Of a DNA stretch of 64,000 nucleotides, positions 1 through 8,704 are shown one piece after another. The stretch is from Pseudofrankia nepalensis (GTDB lineage: Bacteria > Actinomycetota > Actinomycetes > Frankiales > Frankiaceae). Location: the NCBI RefSeq assembly GCF_016786305.1, contig NZ_JADWYV010000008.1. One strand, given 5' to 3'. A program made the translations under genes and the position numbers. The stretch's first letter is position 1; each line of letters starts with the position of its first letter. The notes beneath the pieces were generated by a model. That model was not told the DNA's origin. It made no database searches and was given only the letters and a program-made list of their open reading frames with translations.

Positions 1-394
1 CCTCGGCCGCGCCGCGTCCGTCCGCCGGGCGGCGCTGCCGCACCCGCAGCCGCAGCCCGCCAGCGCGCCCCATCAGCTCGAGCTCGCAGACCGCGGTCAG
101 CAGCGGCTGGGCGAGCGCGGCCTGGCCCGTGGGGCGTTTCGGCACCACCCGCGGCGCCGTTCCGGGCTCGAGGATCACGAGGCCGTGCGAGGTCGAGTCG
201 TGGCGTAGCCACACCCAGCCCGCCTGCATGAACAGCAGCCCGGCGTGGGCGGAGACCCGGGGGTCGGGAATGTGAATGTGCCGGTCCGGGGCGCGCCCAT
301 AGGCCAACAGCCGGCCCTCGCGCAGCGCCCACGACCGGTTTCCGAAGCTCACCTGCGCGTTGGTCGGATGGTGCACGGCCCAGCCTCCGGTCAT
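1..394 (-). CDS. FHA-domain protein, N-terminal part (cut by window edge)
   Basis: The reverse strand is open from an ATG at 394 to the window edge, about 131 codons. The translation opens MTGGWAVHHPTNAQ and carries a forkhead-associated signature at residues ~32-55: YGRAPDRHIHI followed by DPRVSAHAG, the G-R and S-x-H positions that bind phosphothreonine. The expected function is phosphopeptide binding in Ser/Thr-kinase signalling. The C-terminal part is missing, so any fused domain is unknown. The ribosome site is weak (GGAAACG about 8 nt upstream). Coding sense is judged from the FHA motif, which does not arise in the opposite frames. An in-frame GTG 15 nt downstream of the ATG is an alternative start. 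Confidence 0.7.
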   Translation of the reverse strand, partial: MTGGWAVHHPTNAQVSFGNRSWALREGRLLAYGRAPDRHIHIPDPRVSAHAGLLFMQAGWVWLRHDSTSHGLVILEPGTAPRVVPKRPTGQAALAQPLLTAVCELELMGRAGGLRLRVRQRRPADGRGAAE

Positions 395-843
395 TGCCTG
401 GCGTTTCCATGGCGGTCTGGGGATGACCCGCCTCGCGGTATCCCGCGCCGGCCCGCGCGCCGGCCGACGCGTCGCCGCGCGGTGGACCGTTCCGCGCCGC
501 CGGAATACGTCCGCCTGACGGCCGGAGCGGGTTCGGCCGCGGATGAGGACCACGACCCCGTCTCGGGAAGACGCCGCCTCGGGAAACAAGACGCCGCCTC
601 GGGAAATTGTCGGGCCGGCCCGCGCTGAGGGGCGGGGAGGGGTCCTCACCGCGTCGAGCCCGCCGGCCGTTCACTGCTCTCGGGCCGATTCCCGGCCGCG
701 ACCGACCAGGCCACCGACAAGGGCGACGAGCCCGTGCCGGCCGCGAGTGCCGAACCCATGGAGTACCGATCCATGCGGTTTTCCCGCGCGGCGCGGCGCG
801 TGGCCGCTCTGTTCGTGCGGCCGACCTGTGAAGGGAGACGTAG
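395..843. other. Intergenic region between divergent genes
   Basis: This stretch separates the reverse-strand FHA gene from the forward-strand secreted protein. The short open frames in it are GC-driven and lack ribosome sites. The only structure I see is the 20-bp tandem repeat at 568-606. Confidence 0.5.
568..606. repeat. Tandem direct repeat, 19-bp unit, 20-bp period
   Basis: Two identical copies of AAGACGCCGCCTCGGGAAA lie at 568-586 and 588-606. A third partial copy (CTCGGGAA) lies just before them at ~562-569. It sits between divergently oriented genes and could be an operator, but nothing more supports that. Confidence 0.6.
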
Positions 844-1347
844 ATGTCAACCATGGACCTGGCGGCACCCCAGCCGCGCACCCGCCCGGCGGTGGGCCGC
901 CCCTGGCGGCGCGCGATCGGCCTGCTCCTGGCGGCGCTCACCCTGGTCTCCGGGCTCGTGATCGCCGCCGCCGACTCCGCCGACGCCGCGGTCGTGCCGA
1001 ACCTCGGCAAGAAGTGCGTGGGTGTCAAGGTGGAGCGCTGCTTCTGGATCAACTTCGACACGACGGAGCGGCGGGTGCGGGCGTACGCCACGGTCCGCGA
1101 CACGGGCGAGGAGACCAACTACGACGTGGCTGTCAGGAACATCCGAGTGGTGACCCCCTCCGGGAACTCGTACGGCCTCGTCGCCGACACGGACGGCTGG
1201 TGGAACGTGACGGACGAGGGCCACAGCAACCTGGTGAAGTGCTCGGACATCGGCAGGAGCGTGTACGCGGTGGCCGAGGTCAGCTGGCGCAGCGGAAACG
1301 GCACCGAGACCCGGACCGAGCGCAGCGCGCTGGCGACGGTCTGCTGA
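844..1347 (+). CDS. Small secreted protein with signal peptide
   Basis: This encodes 167 residues. An Arg-rich n-region (RPWRRA, ~residue 19) is followed by a hydrophobic stretch (IGLLLAALTLVSGLVIAA) and an ADSADAA cleavage-like site near residue 48, a good Sec signal peptide. The mature part, about 120 residues, has four cysteines (in CVGVKVERC, KCSD and the terminal C), so one or two disulfides are likely. The start is supported by GAAGGGAGACGTAG immediately upstream. I do not recognise the family. It resembles the many small secreted beta-rich proteins of actinomycetes, with no visible enzyme motif. It stands alone: the next gene, dcd, is convergent. Confidence 0.75.
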   Translation: MSTMDLAAPQPRTRPAVGRPWRRAIGLLLAALTLVSGLVIAAADSADAAVVPNLGKKCVGVKVERCFWINFDTTERRVRAYATVRDTGEETNYDVAVRNIRVVTPSGNSYGLVADTDGWWNVTDEGHSNLVKCSDIGRSVYAVAEVSWRSGNGTETRTERSALATVC

Positions 1348-1995
1348 CGTAGCGCGCTGGCGTCGGCGCCCCGGTCAGGCCGGAGGGCCGCTCCGACTCC
1401 GGCGCCGGCCGCGGCCAGCGCGCGGCCCGGCCCGGGCCGCGGGGCCCGACGACGCCGCGCCGGCGGACCGTGAGGCCCGTGGCCGACGAAGCACCACCGC
1501 TGCCTGACCAGCGGCGCCCCGTCCCACCCGAACGGCCCGGCGCGACCCCGTCGCCCGGGCCGTTCGCCTTGGCCGGGCTCTGACCCGACCCAACCGGCCT
1601 GACCAGCCTGGCCTGGCCCGGCCCCGCCCGGCCGAGCCCGACGCCGATCGATCCCGCGCGGCCCGGCTCGGCCATGGTTGGCTCGATCTTGGCTGGCCCG
1701 GCTCACCCCTTGACCTTCCAAGCCGGTCCTGGCTTCCGGCCATGCCTCGTGGCGGCGAATGCGCTGCTTTTCGCCCCCATACCTCATGCGGCAACGAGCA
1801 TTTCGCCCAGAAGTCCTGACTCGAGCTGATCGCGTCGGGCCCTGGTGGCGACTGGGCCCGCCCGCGAGCGGGGACGGCTCAGCGCCGGTCAGCGCGGCAG
1901 GTCTCGAGCGGACCGGGCCGCGGCCGTGCGCCCCGGCCGAGGCCGTGCGCCGTCGTGCCCATGACCGGCCTCGGGACCGGTCGCCTACGGGGCTG
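1348..1995. other. Long GC-rich spacer between convergent genes
   Basis: About 650 bp of GGCC/GGCCTGG-rich low-complexity sequence lies between the secreted protein and dcd. All six frames are open in places only because stop codons are rare at this composition. There are no ribosome sites and no recognisable protein. I see no gene here. Confidence 0.5.
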
Positions 1996-2592
1996 TCAGG
2001 CCTGGCCGTTGACCGGGGGGACGGGGGCGCGGGTGAAGTCGCGGTAGGCGCGGGACGGGGTGGGGCCGCGCTGGCCCTGGTAGCGGGAGCCGTAGATCGC
2101 GGCGCCGTAGGGGTGCTCCGCCGGGGACGACAACCGGAACAGGCAGAGCTGACCGATCTTCATGCCGGGCCACAGCTTGATCGGCAGGGTCGCCACGTTG
2201 GAGAGCTCCAGCGTGACGTGGCCGGAGAAGCCCGGGTCGATGAAACCGGCGGTCGAGTGGGTGAGCAGCCCGAGGCGGCCGAGGCTCGACTTGCCCTCGA
2301 GCCGGCCGGCCAGGTCGTCCGGCAGCGTGATGACCTCGAGGGTGGAGCCGAGCACGAACTCGCCTGGGTGCAGCACGAACGGCTCGTCGCCCTCGGGAGC
2401 GACCAGCTCGGTCAGGTCCTCCTGCTCGACGGCCGGATCGATGTGGCTGTACCGGTGGTTCTGGAAGACCCGGAACGCGCGGTCCAGGCGCAGGTCCACA
2501 CTGCTCGGCTGGATCAGGCCCGGGGTGTAGGGGTCGAGGCACACCCGGCCCGCGTCGATCTCGGCCCGGATGTCCCGGTCGGACAGCAGCAC
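1996..2592 (-). CDS. dcd: dCTP deaminase, probably bifunctional (dUMP-forming)
   Basis: This enzyme deaminates dCTP. The mycobacterial-type enzymes also hydrolyse the product, giving dUMP directly for thymidylate synthesis. The protein is 198 residues if translation starts at the GTG at 2592 (VLLSDRDIRAEIDAG), which matches the usual N-terminus and length (~190 residues). The longer frame up to 2778 would add 62 unlikely residues. Visible motifs are QPSSVDLRLD near residue 35, GKSSLGRLGL near 110, the catalytic-region THSTAGFIDPGFSGH near 120-135, and a C-terminal Tyr/Gly-rich tail (YGSRYQGQRGPT) that closes over nucleotide. It is cytosolic and a single-gene unit. The promoter region carries a phased GTCCAC array (separate entry). 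Confidence 0.95.
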   Translation of the reverse strand: MLLSDRDIRAEIDAGRVCLDPYTPGLIQPSSVDLRLDRAFRVFQNHRYSHIDPAVEQEDLTELVAPEGDEPFVLHPGEFVLGSTLEVITLPDDLAGRLEGKSSLGRLGLLTHSTAGFIDPGFSGHVTLELSNVATLPIKLWPGMKIGQLCLFRLSSPAEHPYGAAIYGSRYQGQRGPTPSRAYRDFTRAPVPPVNGQA

Positions 2593-3125
2593 GTCCCGCA
2601 ACCTACTGGACAACGGCGCACCAGGTGGGTCGTTGTCCACTGACGGGTCCACCAGTGTCCACGACCGGTCCACCAGGGTGGCCGTCGTCCAGGGCGGGCC
2701 ATCATCCACCGACGGGTGGCGTCGCGCCCGCCGACCGCCTGTTGCCGGTCGCCCGTCGTCGTGCGCGGAGCGCATCACCCTTCACCGACATCCCGCCACG
2801 ATTTGTCACGAGCGGTGGAGTCGTCTCGGCTGGACGGGGGTAGGAGGCCCGCATGCATGTCCCGTTCGCACGCCTCCGGCGGGCGACGCCGGGGTCGTCG
2901 CCGCGCCGCCAGCAGAACCGTCAGCAGAACCGCCAGCCCCCGCCCCGAACCCCCGGGACGACGGACGCGAGCACGACGAAGGCACGCCCGCGCAGGCCGA
3001 GGCCCTTGGCCTGGCTGGGCCGGGCCGCGCCGAGAGGGGCGGCGCGGGGTGGCGCTGCGCACGGAGGCAAGGCCCACGGAGGCACAGAGACGCGGGGAGC
3101 GACAAGAAGGGGTAGTGCCTCGGCC
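2593..3125. other. Divergent intergenic region between dcd and pgmB
   Basis: This contains the GTCCAC array (2635-2673) close to dcd. It also has a 12-bp tandem duplication (CAGCAGAACCG at 2910 and 2922). Possible upstream extensions of both flanking genes run through it, but the translations are low-complexity (Arg/Gly/Ala/Pro) and I reject them. Confidence 0.5.
2635..2673. promoter_or_regulatory. Helically phased GTCCAC array upstream of dcd
   Basis: GTCCAC occurs at 2635, 2647, 2657 and 2668, with steps of 12, 10 and 11 bp, so all copies face one side of the helix. It begins 43 bp upstream of the dcd start codon. This fits an operator bound by a cooperative regulator, but no binding protein can be named. 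Confidence 0.4.
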
Positions 3126-3926
3126 ATGCTCGGGCTGCCTGATCACATCGATGCCTGCCTGTTCGACCTCGACGGAGTGCTGACCAGCACGGCCCAGGTA
3201 CACGCGGCGGCCTGGAAGGAAATGCTCGACGAGTTCCTGGAGAACTGGGCCTCGCGGTCCGGCGACCCGGAGGAGCCCTTCGATCTCGAGCGGGACTACC
3301 AGCAGTACGTGGACGGGAAGCCCCGCCTGGACGGCGTGCGCTCGTTCCTGGCCTCGCGTGACATCCACCTGCCCGAGGGCACGGCCGACGACCCGCCGTC
3401 CGGGCTCACCGTCAACGCCCTCGGAACCCGTAAGAACATCCTCGTACTGAACAAGATCGCCGAGGGTGGGGTGCGGCCATACCCGGGCGCGGTCCGCTAC
3501 CTGCGGGCCTGCGTCACCGCGGAGAAGGCCCGGGCGCTGGTCTCCTCGAGCGCGAACGCCGGCGAGGTCGTCGAGGTGGCGGGGCTCGCCGACCTGCTGC
3601 AGGTCCGCGTCGACGGCCTCACCATCGTCGAGCGTGGGCTCGCAGGGAAACCGGCGCCGGACACGTTCCTCGCCGCCGCCCGCGAGCTCGGAGTGCCGCC
3701 CGAGCGGGCGGCCGTCTTCGAGGACGCGGAGGCCGGGGTCGCGGCGGGACGCGCCGGTGGATTCGGCTACGTCGTCGGCATCGACCGGGTCGGGCACGGG
3801 CATGGTGAGGCGCTGCGCGCCCACGGCGCGGACGTGGTGGTCGCCGATCTGGGTGACCTGCTGACCTCCGGAGACCCGTCGCCCCAGTCGTCCCCGTCCG
3901 TTCCGTCGTCTCCCGAGCACCGTTGA
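3126..3926 (+). CDS. pgmB: Beta-phosphoglucomutase (HAD superfamily)
   Basis: The expected reaction is beta-D-glucose 1-phosphate to glucose 6-phosphate. The protein has 266 residues. HAD motif I is FDLDGVL at residues 13-19, with nucleophile Asp14 and Asp16. A helical cap follows (~residues 25-130), then motif II (SSSANAGE), motif III Lys (GKPAPDTF) and motif IV acidic pair (FEDAEAGVAAG). The ATG at 3126 is chosen because the HAD core begins at once; 91 in-frame upstream codons are low-complexity. AAGGGG lies 12 nt upstream. The stop overlaps the start of the GH65 gene (TGATG), so the two are translationally coupled: the phosphorylase makes beta-Glc-1-P and this enzyme feeds it to glycolysis. 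Confidence 0.9.
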   Translation: MLGLPDHIDACLFDLDGVLTSTAQVHAAAWKEMLDEFLENWASRSGDPEEPFDLERDYQQYVDGKPRLDGVRSFLASRDIHLPEGTADDPPSGLTVNALGTRKNILVLNKIAEGGVRPYPGAVRYLRACVTAEKARALVSSSANAGEVVEVAGLADLLQVRVDGLTIVERGLAGKPAPDTFLAAARELGVPPERAAVFEDAEAGVAAGRAGGFGYVVGIDRVGHGHGEALRAHGADVVVADLGDLLTSGDPSPQSSPSVPSSPEHR

Positions 3927-6295
3927 TGGCCGGGAGCGCGTCCTACAGCGTCGACCCGTGGTCGCTGGAGGAAAACGGGCTGGACGTGGAGAACATGGCC
4001 CGTTCCGAGTCCCTGTTCGCCCTGTCGAACGGCCACATCGGCCTGCGCGGAAACCTCGACGAAGGAGAACCGCATGGGCTGCCCGGCAGCTATCTGAACT
4101 CGGTGCACGAGCTGCGCCCACTGCCGTATGCCGAGGCCGGTTACGGCTATCCCGAGTCGGGCCAGACCGTCATCAACGTCACCAACGGCAAGCTGATCCG
4201 GCTGATGGTCGACGACGAGCCGCTCGACGTCCGCTACGGCGAGCTGCGCGCACACCGACGCAAGATCGACTTCCGGGACGGCGTGCTGGTCCGCGAGGCC
4301 GAGTGGGAGTCGCCGGCCGGGCAGGTCGTCCGGGTGGTGTCCCGGCGGATCGTCTCGTTCTCCCAGCGGGCCGTCGCCGCCATCTGCTACGAGGTCGAGC
4401 CGATCACCGACGCGACGCGGGTGGTCGTGCAGTCCGAACTGGTGGCCAACGAGACACTTCCGGTGCGCACCGGCGACCCCCGCGCCGCCGCGGTGCTGGA
4501 GTCCCCGCTGGTGCCGGAGCTGCACATCGCCCGGGACACCTCCGTCGGGCTGGTGCACGTCACCCGGCACAGCCAGATCCGGGTCGCGGTGGCGATGGAC
4601 CACGTCATCGACGGTCCCGGCGCGCTCGGAGTGTTCTCGGAGAGTGAGGCGAACTCGGGGCGGGTCACGGTCACCGGAGTGCTGAAGCCAGGGCAGAAGC
4701 TGCGGATCGTGAAGTTCGTGGCCTATGGCTGGTCGAAGCAGCGGTCGCTGCCAGCGATGCGTGACCAGGCCGCCGCCGCCCTGGTCGCGGCCAAGGAGAC
4801 CGGCTGGGAGGGGCTGCTCGCCGAGCAGCGCGCCTACCTGGACGCGTTCTGGAAGCGCGCGGACGTCGAGGTCGATGGCGACGCGGAGGTCCAGCAGGCG
4901 GTCCGGTTCGCGCTGTTCCACGTGCTTCAGGCCGGTGCCCGCGCCGAACGCCGGGCGATCCCGGCGAAGGGGCTCACCGGTCCCGGGTACGACGGGCATG
5001 CGTTCTGGGACACCGAGACCTACGTGCTGCCGGTACTGACCTACACCAGCCCGTCGGCCGCGGCCGACGCGCTGCGCTGGCGGCAGTCCACCCTGGAGCT
5101 CGCCCAGGAGCGTGCCCAGCTGCTGAACCTGCGCGGCGCGGCGTTCCCCTGGCGGACCATCAACGGCGAGGAGTGCTCCGGGTACTGGCCGGCGGGCACC
5201 GCGGCCTTCCACGTCAACGCCGACATCGCTGATGCCGTCGCCCGCTACGTCAACGTCACCGAGGACTACGAGTTCGAACGCACCGTCGGACTGGAGCTGC
5301 TCGTCGAGACGGCCCGGCTGTGGCGTTCACTCGGCCATCACGACCTCGACGGCCGGTTCCGGATCGACGGGGTGACCGGCCCCGACGAGTACTCCGCGAT
5401 CGCGGACAACAACGTCTACACGAACCTGATGGCCCAGAAGAACCTGCGCGCGGCGGCGGAGGCGGCGAAACGTCACCCGGACCGGGCGCACGAGTTCGGC
5501 GTCAACGCCGAGGAGACCGCGTCCTGGCGCGACGCCGCCGAGGACATGTACATCCCGTTCGACAAGCACCTCGGCGTCCACCCGCAGTCGGACGGGTTCA
5601 CCGGGCACGAGATCTGGGACTTCGCGAAGACCCGTCCCGAGCAGTACCCGCTGCTGCTGCACTTCCCGTATTTCGACCTTTACCGCAAGCAGGTCGTCAA
5701 GCAGGCCGACATCGTGCTCGCGATGCAGCGCCGCGGCGACGCGTTCACCCACGAGCAGAAGCTGCGCAACTTCGCGTACTACGAGGGGCTCACCGTCCGG
5801 GACTCCTCCCTGTCGGCCGCGCCGCAGGGGGTGCTCGCCGCCGAGTGCGGGCATCTCGCGCTCGCGCACGCCTATCTGCGCGAGGCCGCGCTGATGGACC
5901 TGCGCGACATCGCCCGCAACACCGGCGACGGCCTGCACATGGCGTCGCTCGCCGGTTCCTGGATCGCGCTGGTCGAGGGCTTCGGCGGGCTGCGCGACCA
6001 CGGGAAGGTGCTCAGGTTCGCGCCGCGGCTGTCCGAGGGCCTGTCCCGGCTCGCGTTCGGGCTGTGCGTGCGCGGCCGCCACCTGCGCATCGAGGTCACC
6101 GGCGAGACCGCGACCTACACCATCCTGGAGGGCGGGAGCATCACCCTCCAACACCACGGCGAGTCGTTCCGCCTGGAGCCCGACAAGCCGGCGACCCTCG
6201 ACATCCCGCACATCTCACCGCCCGAGCGGCCCCACCAGCCCGCCGGGCGGGAGCCCCACTTCTTCCGGCCCCCGAGCGCCCCGGAGCCGGCCTGA
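3926..6295 (+). CDS. GH65 disaccharide phosphorylase (maltose/trehalose/kojibiose type)
   Basis: The protein has 789 residues, the usual size for glycoside hydrolase family 65 inverting phosphorylases, which cleave an alpha-glucoside with phosphate to give beta-glucose 1-phosphate plus glucose or a shortened acceptor. The N-terminal beta-sandwich (~1-270) includes LSNGHIGLRGNLDEG. The (alpha/alpha)6 barrel has FWDTETYV near residue 360. TGPDEYSA near 483-490 holds the expected general-acid Glu. The C-terminal beta sheet ends in a Pro-rich tail. Coupling to pgmB by the TGATG overlap supports the phosphorolytic rather than hydrolytic reaction. The substrate (maltose, trehalose, kojibiose or nigerose) cannot be told from motifs. 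An overlapping TTG one codon upstream is less likely. Confidence 0.88.
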   Translation: MAGSASYSVDPWSLEENGLDVENMARSESLFALSNGHIGLRGNLDEGEPHGLPGSYLNSVHELRPLPYAEAGYGYPESGQTVINVTNGKLIRLMVDDEPLDVRYGELRAHRRKIDFRDGVLVREAEWESPAGQVVRVVSRRIVSFSQRAVAAICYEVEPITDATRVVVQSELVANETLPVRTGDPRAAAVLESPLVPELHIARDTSVGLVHVTRHSQIRVAVAMDHVIDGPGALGVFSESEANSGRVTVTGVLKPGQKLRIVKFVAYGWSKQRSLPAMRDQAAAALVAAKETGWEGLLAEQRAYLDAFWKRADVEVDGDAEVQQAVRFALFHVLQAGARAERRAIPAKGLTGPGYDGHAFWDTETYVLPVLTYTSPSAAADALRWRQSTLELAQERAQLLNLRGAAFPWRTINGEECSGYWPAGTAAFHVNADIADAVARYVNVTEDYEFERTVGLELLVETARLWRSLGHHDLDGRFRIDGVTGPDEYSAIADNNVYTNLMAQKNLRAAAEAAKRHPDRAHEFGVNAEETASWRDAAEDMYIPFDKHLGVHPQSDGFTGHEIWDFAKTRPEQYPLLLHFPYFDLYRKQVVKQADIVLAMQRRGDAFTHEQKLRNFAYYEGLTVRDSSLSAAPQGVLAAECGHLALAHAYLREAALMDLRDIARNTGDGLHMASLAGSWIALVEGFGGLRDHGKVLRFAPRLSEGLSRLAFGLCVRGRHLRIEVTGETATYTILEGGSITLQHHGESFRLEPDKPATLDIPHISPPERPHQPAGREPHFFRPPSAPEPA

Positions 6296-6325
6296 CGCGG
6301 GCAGGGCCGGGCAGGGCTGGGTCGG

Positions 6326-7228
6326 TCAGGGAGATCGCGGGCTCGGGTAGGGCCGAGCCACGCGGGCGGCGACGTCCGCGGCCACCTCGGTGAGGCGGAC
6401 GCCGAGACGGGTGATCTCGTCGCCCCTGACGACCCGGCCGAACATCATGGCGAGCAGGCTCGCCACGGCCCGGCCGTCCGCGCCCAGCACGGGGACCGAG
6501 ATGTGGTTGACCGGGTAGGTCTGGGCCGGGTCGAGGTCGTCGATGAAGTAGCCACCGGCGCTCAGCCGCGCCGCCGCGAGCCGGCGCAGCGCGGCGAGGT
6601 CCACCGTGCCCGCGGCCGAGCGCAGCCGGTGCAGGTCGGCGGCGACCGGATGCGCCGGCGGGATCTCCCGGGTGACGAAGAACCCCAGGCGCAGACCGGC
6701 GCGCAGCGCTCGCCGCAGCGAGTCCTGGGCGGCCTCCGGCAGGGGGACGACGCTGCGGCCGAACCAGCGGTCCAGGTCCGAGGCCGAGCCCCAGGCGACG
6801 AACGGCGCGCCCCAGGGCGGGGCGAACGGCATCCGGGCCCCGACCTCGCTCAGACCGTAGGTCGGGTCGGGGTTGCCGACGCGTTCGAGTACCACGATCT
6901 GGTCGTTGTCGACTGCGAGCACCGAGCACGAGACGTCGAACTCGGCGGTGACGCGGGCGAGCGCGCCGAGCGCGGGCCGCAGGTCGACGAACCCGCTGAG
7001 GACCGCCTGCCCGGCGGTGATGAGCGCCGGGCCGAGCCGGTAGGCGCGGGTCGTGGAGTGCTGGACCAGGTAGCCGTGCTCGACGAGGGTGTCGGCGATC
7101 GCGAGGCAGGTCCCCTTGCTGACGCCGGCCGCGCGCGCGAGCTCCGAGAGGCCGTAACCCCGGTGTGGGTGGCGGATCAATACTTCAAGCACGCTTACCA
7201 CCCGCACGGTCGGATTCGACGTCGCCAT
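6326..7228 (-). CDS. IclR-family transcriptional regulator
   Basis: This is a 300-residue cytosolic repressor/activator. An N-terminal winged HTH (~residues 5-65) includes YGLSELARAAGVSKGTCLAIADTL, given here only as its span 24-47. The IclR effector-binding domain follows (~75-290), with ARMPFAPPWGAPFVAWG and a late AVASLLAMMFGR segment. The C-terminus converges on the GH65 gene with a 30-bp gap. It lies downstream of, and in the same direction as, the ABC-importer genes, separated by a strong hairpin. The likely role is control of the importer or the amidohydrolase, which is inference from position. Ligand unknown. Confidence 0.85.
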   Translation of the reverse strand: MATSNPTVRVVSVLEVLIRHPHRGYGLSELARAAGVSKGTCLAIADTLVEHGYLVQHSTTRAYRLGPALITAGQAVLSGFVDLRPALGALARVTAEFDVSCSVLAVDNDQIVVLERVGNPDPTYGLSEVGARMPFAPPWGAPFVAWGSASDLDRWFGRSVVPLPEAAQDSLRRALRAGLRLGFFVTREIPPAHPVAADLHRLRSAAGTVDLAALRRLAAARLSAGGYFIDDLDPAQTYPVNHISVPVLGADGRAVASLLAMMFGRVVRGDEITRLGVRLTEVAADVAARVARPYPSPRSP

Positions 7229-7253
7229 CGCGGTAGCTCACCTCCGCCTGCCT

Positions 7254-7285
7254 GCTCGGCCGGGCCGCGCCTGGCCCGGCCGAGC
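7254..7285 (-). terminator. GC-rich hairpin after the solute-binding gene
   Basis: GCTCGGCCGGGCC (7254-7266) and GGCCCGGCCGAGC (7273-7285) form a perfect 13-bp stem with a 6-nt loop, 16 nt past the stop of the substrate-binding gene. There is no U-tract, so it is either a U-less actinomycete terminator or an mRNA-stabilising hairpin that sets IclR expression apart. Confidence 0.55.
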
Positions 7286-7301
7286 GGTGTCCGGACCGGC
7301 C

Positions 7302-8447
7302 CTAGTCCTTGTGCCCGACCGCGGCTTCGTAGAAGGAGCGGTCGACGACCTTGGACTCGTCCATCGGCGCGTCGTACTTGAGCGCGCCACTCTTGATCAT
7401 CGCGTCCTGCAGGCGGGTCGACGTCCCCGACCTGATCTCCCAGTCGGTGACGAGCGACGGCGTCTGGGTGAGCTGGGCGGCCGGCAGCTCGACGACCTTC
7501 GCCAGCTCCTCCACGAACGCGGGGTCCGACTTGTAGTCGGCGGCGAACTCGGTGTTGATCGCGCGGACCACCGCGCGGGTGAAGGCGACGCCCGCCGCGC
7601 GCTTCTCGCCGAGGATGTTCTGGCCGAACAGCACCCCGCCGAGCGGCTCGCCGGCCGGCTGCCCGCCCAGGTAGGTCAGGCCCGGCTTGTCCACCAGCTG
7701 GATCCACAGCGGGTCGAGCACCCAGGCGCCGTCCACCCCGCCGTTGACCAGCGCGGTCACCACGTCGGCCGCCGGCAGCGTCTGGAACTTCAGGTCGTCG
7801 AACGTCAGGCCGGCCTTCTCGGCCTGCTGGACGATCGGGTACACGGTCGGGCTGCCGTTGCCCAGGACGCTCGCGATGGTCTTGCCCTTCAGGTCGGCGA
7901 AGGTGGCCGGCCGGCCGTCGACGTCGCGAGCCCAGATACCGGTCTTGCTGGTGGCCGGCGCGGAGAAGTTGCCCATCACCCAGCGAAGCCCGAAGCCCTG
8001 GTTCACGGCGTTGAAGAACGCGGCGTCGGGAGATCCGACCATGATGTCCGTCTCGCCCTGCGCGAGCAGGCTCAGGCCGTCCGCGGCCGGTACCTGGCGC
8101 AGCTCGACCTCCAGGTTCTCCTTCTCGAACTCGCCGTTGGCCAGCGCCCAGCGGATCGGCGCGATGAACTCCGCCTTCGGCGTCGCGGCGGTGATCACGA
8201 GTTTCGTCTTTGTGGCGAGGGGCTCCGGCGCCGGCGCGTTCGCGGCGCAGCGGGCCGGCGCGCGGGTGGCGGAGCGGTCGGCGGGGTCGGTCCAGCCGTT
8301 CTCGCAGCCGGCGACGGCCTTGATCGGCGCGGCGGACGCGGGCGTGAACTCGTCGCCCGTGGTGTCCCCGCCACCGCACGCGGTGAGCAGGATGCTGGCG
8401 GACAGCGCCGGTAACAGGAGTAAGGAGAGACGGCGACGAGACCTCAT
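7302..8447 (-). CDS. ABC transporter substrate-binding lipoprotein (NMT1/SsuA/TauA type)
   Basis: The protein has 381 residues. The N-terminus MRSRRRLSLLLLPALSAS is followed by a lipobox ending LLTAC (Cys ~24), so it is a membrane-anchored extracytoplasmic receptor. The fold looks like the nitrate/sulfonate/taurine/thiamine-precursor binding family: KLVITAATPKAEFIAPIRWA near residue 90, a GSPDAAFFNAVNQG segment, then DLKGKTIASVLGNGSPT. GGAAGGA lies 6 nt before the ATG. It is the third gene of the ATPase-permease-SBP set, 257 bp behind the permease. The substrate is not deducible. The amidohydrolase and IclR neighbours hint at an amide- or nitrogen-containing organic compound (inference). Confidence 0.85.
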   Translation of the reverse strand: MRSRRRLSLLLLPALSASILLTACGGGDTTGDEFTPASAAPIKAVAGCENGWTDPADRSATRAPARCAANAPAPEPLATKTKLVITAATPKAEFIAPIRWALANGEFEKENLEVELRQVPAADGLSLLAQGETDIMVGSPDAAFFNAVNQGFGLRWVMGNFSAPATSKTGIWARDVDGRPATFADLKGKTIASVLGNGSPTVYPIVQQAEKAGLTFDDLKFQTLPAADVVTALVNGGVDGAWVLDPLWIQLVDKPGLTYLGGQPAGEPLGGVLFGQNILGEKRAAGVAFTRAVVRAINTEFAADYKSDPAFVEELAKVVELPAAQLTQTPSLVTDWEIRSGTSTRLQDAMIKSGALKYDAPMDESKVVDRSFYEAAVGHKD

Positions 8448-8620
8448 GGGGGTCCTTCCTCGGTGCGGGAACGGTCGGCACCGGTCCGCGGGCAGGGGAG
8501 GCGGGTGCCAGGCGGGCGATCAGCGGCTGGCGGGGTTTCGCGTGGGCTGCGCGTGAGCGCGCCGCCCGAGCCCGAGAAACCCCGCCGGCCCAGCGCCGAC
8601 GGCGGGTCGGTCGGGCAGGC

Positions 8621-8656
8621 GGACGGAAGCCGCCCAACGAGGGACGGAAGCCGCCC
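8621..8656. repeat. Direct repeat of 15 bp, 21-bp period
   Basis: GGACGGAAGCCGCCC occurs at 8621-8635 and 8642-8656, in the 257-bp gap between the permease and the substrate-binding gene. The rest of the gap is featureless. It may mark a second promoter or operator for the binding-protein gene. Confidence 0.45.
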
Positions 8657-8704
8657 GGGGAGGGGCGCAAGCCGGATGGCGAGCGCGAGGGCTGGGCCGG
8701 AGGC

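Noticed and set aside
1119..1787. Long reverse open frame in the spacer after the secreted protein
   Set aside because: Gly/Arg/Ala-rich translation, no ribosome site, overlaps the real secreted-protein gene on the other strand.
2853..3125. N-terminal extension of beta-phosphoglucomutase by 91 residues
   Set aside because: Low-complexity Arg/Gln/Gly sequence; the HAD motif begins normally from the ATG at 3126.
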